A stretch of DNA of 64,000 nt, from the NCBI RefSeq assembly GCF_036784765.1, contig NZ_CP136651.1, forward strand, positions 3,050,001 to 3,114,000, read 5' to 3'. The notes below the pieces were generated by a model, which was not told the DNA's origin, ran no database searches, and worked only from the letters and a program-made list of their open reading frames with translations. Shown in pieces: positions 52,339-58,564 of the stretch. Position 1 is the stretch's first letter, and each line of letters begins with the position of its first letter. Origin of the DNA: Novosphingobium sp. ZN18A2. Lineage in GTDB: Bacteria; Pseudomonadota; Alphaproteobacteria; Sphingomonadales; Sphingomonadaceae. The position numbers were made by a program, and so were the translations under genes.

Positions 52339-52665
52339 TCAGCCAGCCCTGGCTACGGGCGCGTCTTCGCCCAGATCTTCATACCAGGCTTCGACCGGGC
52401 CGTTGATCCTGATCGTCAGGGGCTGCCCCTTGCGGTCGAGCGTCTTGCCCGCCTGCACGCGCACCCAGCCTTCGGAAATGCAGTATTCCTCGACATTGCG
52501 GCGCACCGTGCCCTTGAATCGGATGCCGATCCCGCGCTGCAGCTTTTCGGCATCGAAAAAGGCGCTGCGCGGATTGATCGCCAGCCTGTCGGGCGGAAGG
52601 TCCGCTGCGGTGGCGGGCGTGGCGGGCTGGGAACCCGTTTCGGGCGTGTTTTCGTCTTCGCTCAT
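52339..52665 (-). CDS. DUF3297 small protein
   Basis: A 108-residue protein with LPPDRLAINPRSAFFDAEKL and RGIGIRFKGTVRRNVEEYC, the pattern of the DUF3297 family, found in Alpha- and other Proteobacteria and of unknown function. ATG 52665 leaves an acidic, Pro/Thr-rich N-terminus. It lies upstream of the tRNA-Val gene on the opposite strand; the stretch 52666-52771 must contain both promoters. Confidence 0.8.
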   Translation of the reverse strand: MSEDENTPETGSQPATPATAADLPPDRLAINPRSAFFDAEKLQRGIGIRFKGTVRRNVEEYCISEGWVRVQAGKTLDRKGQPLTIRINGPVEAWYEDLGEDAPVARAG

Positions 52666-52771
52666 GGGATCAGCGCCAATAGTTTTGCGCACCCGCTTGT
52701 CAATCGCCACGGACCGTGGCAAAGGCGCGCCCCTGTTCTTCGGGGCCGTCTGCCGGCCCTGCCAAAAGGAC

Positions 52772-52846
52772 GGGCGCGTAGCTCAGCGGTAGAGCACACC
52801 CTTCACACGGGTGGGGTCGCAGGTTCAATCCCTGCCGCGCCCACCA
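52772..52846 (+). tRNA. tRNA-Val, anticodon CAC
   Basis: All arms are canonical: acceptor GGGCGCG with CGCGCCC, D-arm GCTC/GAGC, anticodon stem CACCC/GGGTG with loop TTCACAC (anticodon CAC at 52804-52806), and T-arm GCAGG-TTCAATC-CCTGC. CCA is encoded (52844-52846). Its 3' part is the attachment site of the island; a displaced 3' copy lies at 56529-56576. Confidence 0.97.
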
Positions 52847-52847
52847 T
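52800..52847 (+). repeat. attL-like copy of the 48-bp direct repeat (within tRNA-Val)
   Basis: The anticodon-loop-to-3'-end part of the tRNA gene. It is repeated at 56529-56576 with 46 of 48 identities. The two differences form the outer T-arm pair (G-C here, A-T there). This is the usual form of a tyrosine-integrase attachment site in a tRNA gene. Confidence 0.85.
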
Positions 52848-52876
52848 TCAAACTACTGATTTTGAATGGTTTTTTT
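52843..52876 (+). terminator. Rho-independent terminator of tRNA-Val
   Basis: ACCATTCAAA (52843-52852) pairs with TTTGAATGGT (52861-52870), a 10-bp stem with an 8-base loop, followed by a run of T (52870-52876). The stem begins in the last bases (ACCA) of the tRNA itself. Confidence 0.85.
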
Positions 52877-52912
52877 CGTAATTTCGTTGCGTATGCAACT
52901 ATCCTCCCGGAC

Positions 52913-52930
52913 AGTTGTTCGCACGTTGTA
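52913..52930. repeat. Left arm-type repeat (AGTTGTTCGCACGTTGTA)
   Basis: It shares the pattern GTTGTTnGCAnGTTGT with two sites at the right end of the island (56384-56404, 56424-56444). Position some 65 bases inside the att copy suits an integrase arm site. Confidence 0.6.
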
Positions 52931-53055
52931 CGCTGAAGGTGCATTTTTGCATCACTTTGTGCATGCGAGATTCAAAACGCGCGAAGCAATCGAGACTGCC
53001 AATCGCGCCATGTATCCTCATCTTTCAGTGAGTTAGTGGACAGAAATTGAGGTGT

Positions 53056-53089
53056 GACCCCACCCTGCACTGGGGTGGGGTCGGAGGTT
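53056..53089 (+). repeat. Decayed third copy of the tRNA-Val segment, also a 9-bp hairpin
   Basis: Positions 53062-53089 match tRNA positions 52798-52825 in 24 of 28 bases; the anticodon stem CACCC/GGGTG is kept. The same bases form GACCCCACC (53056-53064) with GGTGGGGTC (53074-53082). It may be a relic att site or a terminator for the minus-strand restriction gene, which ends at 53139. It is not a functional tRNA. Confidence 0.55.
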
Positions 53090-53138
53090 GTTGCACTATA
53101 GTGTTCCATCGACAGCATCGACGCTCTCACCGATGCAA

Positions 53139-54521
53139 TCAGATGGTCTTTAGCGTCATGCCCGCGCGATATTCGATCAATGAAACGTCGGTGTCGTGGG
53201 CATCGCGCGCATGGACGAGCTTGTCATCGATCTCGGCTGCAACCACCACGCCCCGAACCGGCTTGTTATCGGCAAGGTTGCGCTTCACCCAGCCCATGTA
53301 GCGCGAAAGCTGACCGAACACCTTGTCCGCGGAACGGCCTTTCTTGAGTTCGACAACTATGTATGTGCCGCCCACCTCTTTGAGCAGAATGTCGATAGGG
53401 CCGACGGTCGTTTCATATTGCCGCCCAACGAACTCGACCTTCACACCCAATTGTTTACCGATGATCTCGAAATTCGCTTCAAGATCGTCTTCAAGGCGCT
53501 TCTCGCTGGCCATTACACGGCGGAACTCGTTGAGTGCCTTGCCCTTGAGACCCATCTTCTTCTGAACTGCTGTAGCCGCTTCGAGGTCGCCGCGCGAGCG
53601 ATACAGGTCTAGTGCGGTTTCACGAAGCGGCAGCGCATCTGGGTCGCCCATCCAAGCGACAAATTCCTTCTTGTTGGCGAATGCGATGTATTCGCCTTGG
53701 CCTGCATACTGCTCGATAAACCTGCGGTTTTCACCGCGCAGCGCCCCCGCAACAAGATGGATCGAGTGGTCATCATCCACGCCGATGATGTTCGACAGTC
53801 GCCACATTGCAACCGCGTAGGACTGGTTCAGCTTGATCGTGTTGTAGATCGAACTGCGTCGTTCGCCGCCAAGCATGTAGGCGTCGCAACGGTCAGCCAG
53901 CAGCCTCTGCTCCGCCTCGTCGATGCCTCTGAACTCCTCAATCAAGTCGGCAACGGCATCAATATCTTCAATGCGCTTGGCCCTCGCTACGAAGAGCCGG
54001 TATTCCATGGGCGAGATCGATGTTCCCAAACTCTGGAGCAGCCGAATCAGAAAGGGGACAGGGTGGAGCCTGATCGCTTGGTGATGGCGCGCTCGGATGG
54101 TCGGGTTCCAAATTTGGTATCGGAGAACTTGCTTCGCCAGCGCCGCATCATGGTCGCCCGCATCCAGCAGAGAATTCCCAGCGGGTGTAAAGTCGATTGA
54201 CTCGGACTCATCGACCCACACCAAGCCGAGCAGGGTAAGCACTTGCTTGAGCATACGAGCCAGCGGCGCGCCGCCTTCCGGCCAATCACTTTCAGCGTGT
54301 GAGACGCCTTCAGCGTTCAATCGCTCAATGTAGCCACTCTGACAGTCCCGCCAGGTGCCGTTGTGCTCGAACTCCTTGAGAATCTTCAGGCGAGGAAGGA
54401 TGCTCTCGGCCGAGACGGACAATCCCTTTGGCACATACCAATATGCCATGTCAGTTCCGTAGGACCGAACGAACTGTGACCACCTCGTCGGCAGCCGAAT
54501 ATTCTTCGCCGCTCTCGCCAC
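53139..54521 (-). CDS. Type II restriction endonuclease with NucS/DUF91-like nuclease domain
   Basis: A 460-residue protein. The C-terminal third carries a PD-(D/E)xK site: Asp377 (GPIDILL), Glu391-x-Lys393 (VVELKKG) and the Gln of GQLSRYMGW, as in NucS/DUF91 nucleases. The N-terminal half (ILPRLKILKEFEHNGTWRDC; IDFTPAGNSLL) recalls AlwI-type endonucleases and probably reads the target sequence. GTG 54521 overlaps the methyltransferase stop by one base (TAGTG), a coupling typical of restriction-modification pairs. The recognition sequence is unknown. Being the last gene of the controller-methyltransferase-nuclease operon delays nuclease expression. Confidence 0.75.
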   Translation of the reverse strand: MARAAKNIRLPTRWSQFVRSYGTDMAYWYVPKGLSVSAESILPRLKILKEFEHNGTWRDCQSGYIERLNAEGVSHAESDWPEGGAPLARMLKQVLTLLGLVWVDESESIDFTPAGNSLLDAGDHDAALAKQVLRYQIWNPTIRARHHQAIRLHPVPFLIRLLQSLGTSISPMEYRLFVARAKRIEDIDAVADLIEEFRGIDEAEQRLLADRCDAYMLGGERRSSIYNTIKLNQSYAVAMWRLSNIIGVDDDHSIHLVAGALRGENRRFIEQYAGQGEYIAFANKKEFVAWMGDPDALPLRETALDLYRSRGDLEAATAVQKKMGLKGKALNEFRRVMASEKRLEDDLEANFEIIGKQLGVKVEFVGRQYETTVGPIDILLKEVGGTYIVVELKKGRSADKVFGQLSRYMGWVKRNLADNKPVRGVVVAAEIDDKLVHARDAHDTDVSLIEYRAGMTLKTI

Positions 54522-55534
54522 TAAACCAGCTTCGGCTGATCGTCCTCGTCGGCGGCATCGACCTTTCGGCCATAGGTCTTGCGCTTATGCTTGCTCACAG
54601 CTTCCGCCCCTTTTGACCCGCCCTCTTCGAAGAGCATCCGAACTAAGTCATCCTTAGTAGGGTATTTCGGGCGTCCGACAACCCACAATGGTTCGTCAGG
54701 CGAAGCATCGCGGAGTCTTTTTTCAGCGAAATTCAAATACGATTGGTTGATGTCGATGCCGATCCATCGCCGCCTCATCTTCTTTGCGACGATGCAGGTG
54801 GTGCCAGTGCCGACGAACGGGTCGACGACGATCTCACCCGCAAAGTCGTCACAGGAACCGTATGTGTATAGGCGCATCAACCGTGCTGGCAGCTTTTCCG
54901 GGAACGGCGCTGGATGACCCTCCTCTCGCTTCACATCCTCTGGATACATGAACCAAACCTGCTGCGTGAGATCGAGCCATTCGTTCCGGGGTATCTTGTT
55001 CGCTTCCTTCGTTTTCTTATCGAACTGCGGCGGCTTTCCGGGCTTAACAAAGACGTTGATAAACTCGATGGTGTTGTTCTCGAAGATGTTGCCGGGATAC
55101 GGGTAGCTGCCGAACATCATCTTTGACGTTTGCTTCTGCCAAATGAACAGGCCGTAGCGTTCTAGGTCCGTAGCGGCCAAAATCCGCTGCTCATTATCCG
55201 CTGCAATGTTCTTGAGGTGCCGAGTATGCTGTTCGATCACGTCCTTCGGAATGGGCATCAGCGGTGAATTGATGCACAGCTTGCCGTTCGGGCGCAGAAC
55301 TCGTGCGCACTGTTCCCAGACGGCCTGCATGTCATCCAAGTAATCTTCGTAGGTCGCCCAGCCTTCCGTCGGACCATCATACTCGACCGCATTCCAATAC
55401 GGAGGCGACGTGATTATGCAATCCACGGATCCTTCGCGCCATTCAGCCATAACTTTGGCGGCGTTGCCGCAAATAAACTGACCGATTTGGTTTTCGAAGG
55501 CCGGAGGTGCGACATACATTGCTTGCGATTCCAT
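54521..55534 (-). CDS. DNA methyltransferase of the beta class (N4-cytosine or N6-adenine)
   Basis: A 337-residue enzyme. Motif IV TSPPYW comes first (about residue 42), and the AdoMet site DPFVGTGTTCIVAKKMRRRW (motif I) near residue 265, the beta-class order. The SPPY form favours N4-cytosine, but N6-adenine cannot be excluded. It protects DNA from the overlapping endonuclease. ATG 55534 is chosen; ATG 55519 or TTG 55561 are alternatives, as the ribosome site is weak. Basic C-terminal tail (KHKRKTYGRK). Expected to be expressed before the nuclease. Confidence 0.9.
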   Translation of the reverse strand: MESQAMYVAPPAFENQIGQFICGNAAKVMAEWREGSVDCIITSPPYWNAVEYDGPTEGWATYEDYLDDMQAVWEQCARVLRPNGKLCINSPLMPIPKDVIEQHTRHLKNIAADNEQRILAATDLERYGLFIWQKQTSKMMFGSYPYPGNIFENNTIEFINVFVKPGKPPQFDKKTKEANKIPRNEWLDLTQQVWFMYPEDVKREEGHPAPFPEKLPARLMRLYTYGSCDDFAGEIVVDPFVGTGTTCIVAKKMRRRWIGIDINQSYLNFAEKRLRDASPDEPLWVVGRPKYPTKDDLVRMLFEEGGSKGAEAVSKHKRKTYGRKVDAADEDDQPKLV

Positions 55535-55705
55535 GCGCCATCTTATGGAACAAAATTGCAAGCGCGCCTACCACATGCCTTGAAGTTCCCCCACCCCAAT
55601 CACCCCCGGCTGCAAGTATTCCGACGCGAACGCTGCCCCGCAAGGCCGTTTGCCAAGTCGCCGTGGTGCGCGCCGGACTTGCCTTGCGTTCGGAAAGCCT
55701 ACCTG

Positions 55706-55957
55706 TCAGCTCTTGTCATGCAGCGCAGATGAGTGCAAACATCTTGGAAGCTCCTGCGTCAGCGCGGCCACGTCGCACCGCATCGCTCGACACAGCTTCA
55801 CCAGCGCAACAAACGTCAGGTTGTGTTCGCCACGCTCGATACGGCCGACATAGCTGCGATCGAGCCCTGCTTCGTGCGCCAACCCCTCTTGTGTCATCCC
55901 AAGCTCACGGCGCCTCGCACGTATGCGTTGGCCAAGGATGTCGAGGTATAAATCCAC
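55706..55957 (-). CDS. XRE-family controller (C) protein of the restriction-modification system
   Basis: An 83-residue helix-turn-helix protein: GQRIRARRRELGMTQEGLAH then GLDRSYVGRIERGEHNLTF, the usual sequence of restriction-modification C proteins. C proteins bind paired palindromes before their own gene and switch from activation to repression, delaying the endonuclease. It starts at GTG 55957. The palindromes at 55980-56006 stand 23 bases upstream. The methyltransferase gene follows after about 170 bases without a recognisable gene. Confidence 0.88.
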   Translation of the reverse strand: MDLYLDILGQRIRARRRELGMTQEGLAHEAGLDRSYVGRIERGEHNLTFVALVKLCRAMRCDVAALTQELPRCLHSSALHDKS

Positions 55958-55979
55958 CGCCGCACGACACGGGATAGGT

Positions 55980-56006
55980 GACTATTAGTCCACGGATTAT
56001 GAATCC
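55980..56006. promoter_or_regulatory. C-box-like double operator
   Basis: Two palindromes side by side: GACT-att-AGTC (55980-55990) and GGATT-atg-AATCC (55994-56006). This matches the C-box layout known from AhdI/Esp1396I-type systems (GACT...AGTC left, GATT-type right). It lies between the XRE gene (minus) and the small gene at 56042 (plus), so one or both promoters may be controlled. Confidence 0.8.
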
Positions 56007-56041
56007 CATTGCGCGGCATTTTCTGCTATACGGTCGCTGAG

Positions 56042-56302
56042 ATGACTGATCCCGAACTCGACGCGATGCATGTGATGCTTGAGGAACTCGACACGCTTGA
56101 TCCCGCGGCAATCAAACGCATCTTGATTTGGCTCGCAGACCGATATGACATCGACTTGGTCGCTCGTCGAACGACAACGCGAAAGTCGCGCACCAAGCGA
56201 ACCCGGCGTCAAACTCGTGAACATGCATCAGAAGGCACTTTCGGTATGCCGAAAAAAGGCCGCACCTCGCCCGAAATCGAAGCCTTGCTGAGACTCGCTT
56301 AG
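56042..56302 (+). CDS. Small protein of unknown function, divergent from the controller
   Basis: An 86-residue protein. The N-terminal half, TDPELDAMHVMLEELDTLDP with AAIKRILIWLADRYDID, is helical and acidic; the C-terminal half is rich in Arg/Lys/Thr (RRTTTRKSRTKRTRRQT) and may touch nucleic acid. I do not recognise the family. ATG 56042 is the best start; an in-frame upstream start at 56009 lies over the C-box-like region. It might serve as an antirestriction or regulatory protein, but there is no evidence for that. Confidence 0.45.
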   Translation: MTDPELDAMHVMLEELDTLDPAAIKRILIWLADRYDIDLVARRTTTRKSRTKRTRRQTREHASEGTFGMPKKGRTSPEIEALLRLA

Positions 56303-56383
56303 GGCAAGAGCTTTGGCATCGCATGTGGTTGCGCTCACACACTTGATCGAAGCGCCAGCGACCTCATCGGAATGAATGAAATT

Positions 56384-56444
56384 AGTTGTTCGCAAGTTGT
56401 TAGCATGGGGCGAAAATCGCGTAAGTTGTTAGCACGTTGTTTGC
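56384..56444. repeat. Two right arm-type repeats
   Basis: AGTTGTTCGCAAGTTGTTAGC (56384-56404) and AGTTGTTAGCACGTTGTTTGC (56424-56444), 40 bases apart in direct orientation, match the left site. Spacing suits tyrosine-integrase arm binding. Confidence 0.65.
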
Positions 56445-56528
56445 ATCTTTCCACGCATACACTTCGTTAAATGGGCGGTTTTGCGTCACGAAAACGTGTT
56501 ATATCCCGCACAAGCTGGTATTTTCTAA

Positions 56529-56576
56529 CCTTCACACGGGTGGGGTCACAGGTTCAATCCCTGTCGCGCCCACCAT
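56529..56576 (+). repeat. attR-like copy of the tRNA-Val 3' part
   Basis: It has 46 of 48 bases identical to 52800-52847. The D-arm and acceptor 5' part are missing, so it is not a functional tRNA. The changed T-arm pair is A-T in place of G-C, so pairing is preserved. Confidence 0.9.
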
Positions 56577-56620
56577 CTTTCGACACGACCGGCTTTGCAC
56601 GTCACCGGCGGAAAGATGGT
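56572..56620 (+). terminator. Hairpin after the displaced tRNA end
   Basis: ACCATCTTTC (56572-56581) pairs with GAAAGATGGT (56611-56620), a 10-bp stem with a 29-base loop, with no T-run. Like the hairpin after the intact tRNA, its left arm starts in the tRNA ACCA. It may be the original transcription end of tRNA-Val before insertion. Confidence 0.5.
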
Positions 56621-56806
56621 CCGTCGCCCCGAACAAATCACCCTCACGCATATCCGTCGACGACTGACGATACCGCGCGGCACGTCACCGCGGAATTCAT
56701 CCGAGTCCGGCTTCGTCCCGTTCAGCCCGATCTGGCTTAATCATACCCTCACCAGCGCGCGCTTTGTCGGGTAAGCTGCGGTGGGGAGCAAGCAAGGAGC
56801 GGTGTC

Positions 56807-57370
56807 ATGACGTCTATTGAAGATGGCGTATCCACGGTCCGGCGCGCATGGGGCTGGATGCTGGCTTATGGAATATTGCTGATCGTCGTCGGCTGGTTCG
56901 CGGCATTTCACCCGATCGCGACCAATCTGGCCGTGGGCGTGATGCTGGGTGTGGCGATGGTCTTTGTGGGCGCGGCATCCATCATTGCCGCTTTCCGCGA
57001 TTTCGGCTGGCAATCGAAACTGGTCGACGTGCTGTTCGGTATTCTGGCGTTACTGGGAGCATTCCTGTTCCTGGCGATGCCCGTGCTCAGCGCGACGGGG
57101 CTTGTATGGGCGGCCGGCATCTTCTTCATCGTGAACGGCGGCTTCGAACTCTACAACGGCTTCAAATCGAGCGAGGACCGGGTGTTCCTGATCGTCATGG
57201 GCATCGTCGACCTTGCGCTGGGCATCTACATTTCCACGTTCATGCCCCTGGGTGCGCAAATCGTTACGCTGGCCCTGTTCGTGGGATTCGGGTTCATTTT
57301 CCGCGGCGTGATCCTGTCCATTCTGGCCTTCAAGGTTCGCGGATTGACCGCCAAACAACCCGGGGCATAA
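56807..57370 (+). CDS. HdeD-family (DUF308) membrane protein
   Basis: A 187-residue protein with six membrane helices in three repeated pairs. WGWMLAYGILLIVVGWFAAF and FFIVNGGFELYNGFKS are typical of the HdeD/DUF308 family; E. coli HdeD supports acid resistance at high density. ATG 56807 follows AAGGAG at eight bases. The next gene begins 124 bases later. Its role in this organism is unknown. Confidence 0.85.
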   Translation: MTSIEDGVSTVRRAWGWMLAYGILLIVVGWFAAFHPIATNLAVGVMLGVAMVFVGAASIIAAFRDFGWQSKLVDVLFGILALLGAFLFLAMPVLSATGLVWAAGIFFIVNGGFELYNGFKSSEDRVFLIVMGIVDLALGIYISTFMPLGAQIVTLALFVGFGFIFRGVILSILAFKVRGLTAKQPGA

Positions 57371-57494
57371 CCTCCGGCATCAGGAAAGCCGGTTCGGCAA
57401 GGCTTGCGCGGCGGACAGTGCCGGTGCACCCCGCGCGAACCGCCTTTTGCCACTGCGCCCCTCGCAGGCTGGCAAGAGGCGGCAGGACCGGGAC

Positions 57495-58556
57495 ATGATG
57501 CGCAAATCCAACACCCTGCTGGTCGCCATCGCTGCAACGGTGCTGATGCTCGTCTTTCTGGCGCCCATGCGCTCCGTGCTGTTGTGGGCAACGATGATGA
57601 GCGTGATCGTCGGCACGATGAACGAGCGGCTTGCCGTGCGATTCGCAAGCCGCAGCCGCGCGGCACTGGCGTCCATCGGCGTTGTCGTCCTGTGCCTGCT
57701 GGTCCCGATGATCGCCGTTTCGGCCTTGCTGACCGAACAGGTCGCCTCGATCGTTGCGCGGCGGCAGGAACTGGCCGCCGACATTTCGTCCGCCTTCCGC
57801 GACGGTCTGGCCCTTCTGCCCACGAAAATGGCGACCGACATCCAGCACGCGATCACCGCGTTCGACTGGTCGAAGATCACCGGCTTCATGGCGGGCGCCG
57901 CCAACTATCTGCTGCACGCCAGCGGCAATTTCCTGGTGGTGGGCGGACAACTGCTTGCCGCGCTGTACCTGGCCTATTTCTTCCTGCGCGACCGGGAGCA
58001 GATACTCGACCTGTTTTCATCCATGGTTCCGCTCGACCCGGCTGACCAGACCACACTGAAACAGCGGCTTGCGGAAACGGCGATCGCCACCTTTCGCGGC
58101 ACGCTTCTGGTCGCGGCGGCCCAATCGGCCATCGCGGGGGCCGTCTATGCCGCGCTGGGCCTGAACATCTTTGCGGTGCTGGCGCTTCTGACGTTCATTG
58201 CCTGCCTTATCCCGGCAATCGGTTCCGGCCTGGTATGGGTGCCGGTTGCGCTGTATTTCTTCTTTTCAGGCGATTTCATCCGCGGCGGCATCATGCTGGC
58301 AAGCGGCATCCTGGTGATCGGCATGGTCGACAACGTGCTTCGGCCCAAGCTGATCGCCAGCCGGACGACGGTGCCGGATTACGTTATTTTCGTAACGTCG
58401 TTCGGCGGGCTTGCGCTGATCGGTTTCGACGGACTGTTCATCGGACCACTGGTTGCCTGCCTGTTCCTGGAATCATGGCGACTGAATACGCGCCACCGGG
58501 CAGAGGAAAGGCTGCCCGGCCAAGGCCCCGGCGGTTCCGACGCCCCGCAGGGCTAG
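57495..58556 (+). CDS. AI-2E/PerM family membrane transporter
   Basis: A 353-residue protein with about eight helices. ALYLAYFFLRDREQILDLFS, FIACLIPAIGSGLVWVPVAL and VDNVLRPKLIASRTTVPDYV are family signatures (formerly UPF0118). Members export the autoinducer AI-2 or other solutes, or act as Na+/H+ antiporters; the substrate here is unknown. Two ATGs at 57495 and 57498 are possible starts. It ends nine bases from the convergent phospholipase D-type gene. Confidence 0.88.
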   Translation: MMRKSNTLLVAIAATVLMLVFLAPMRSVLLWATMMSVIVGTMNERLAVRFASRSRAALASIGVVVLCLLVPMIAVSALLTEQVASIVARRQELAADISSAFRDGLALLPTKMATDIQHAITAFDWSKITGFMAGAANYLLHASGNFLVVGGQLLAALYLAYFFLRDREQILDLFSSMVPLDPADQTTLKQRLAETAIATFRGTLLVAAAQSAIAGAVYAALGLNIFAVLALLTFIACLIPAIGSGLVWVPVALYFFFSGDFIRGGIMLASGILVIGMVDNVLRPKLIASRTTVPDYVIFVTSFGGLALIGFDGLFIGPLVACLFLESWRLNTRHRAEERLPGQGPGGSDAPQG

Positions 58557-58564
58557 CCAGGCCG

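Larger units (their letters stand above)
52848..56576. mobile_element. Genomic island at tRNA-Val carrying a restriction-modification system, no integrase
   Basis: The segment lies between two copies of the tRNA-Val 3' part and is visibly AT-richer than its surroundings. It encodes an XRE controller, a DNA methyltransferase, a restriction endonuclease and one small unknown gene. GTTGTT-type direct repeats at both ends resemble integrase arm sites. There is no integrase, excisionase or transfer gene, so the island is either a non-autonomous satellite that uses an integrase elsewhere, or a decayed element. Confidence 0.8.
56303..56806. other. Right end of island and promoter region of the HdeD-like gene
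   Basis: 504 bases with no gene. In order it holds two arm-type repeats, an AT-rich stretch, the right att copy, a hairpin, and about 190 bases before the HdeD-like start. A Shine-Dalgarno AAGGAG (56793-56798) belongs to that gene. No promoter was assigned. Confidence 0.7.

Noticed and set aside
53056..53089. A second tRNA-Val gene
   Set aside because: Only the anticodon stem is intact; acceptor and T-arm pairing are lost.
55562..55705. A possible gene between controller and methyltransferase
   Set aside because: Short frames on both strands have no ribosome site or recognisable motif; the region is probably a leader.
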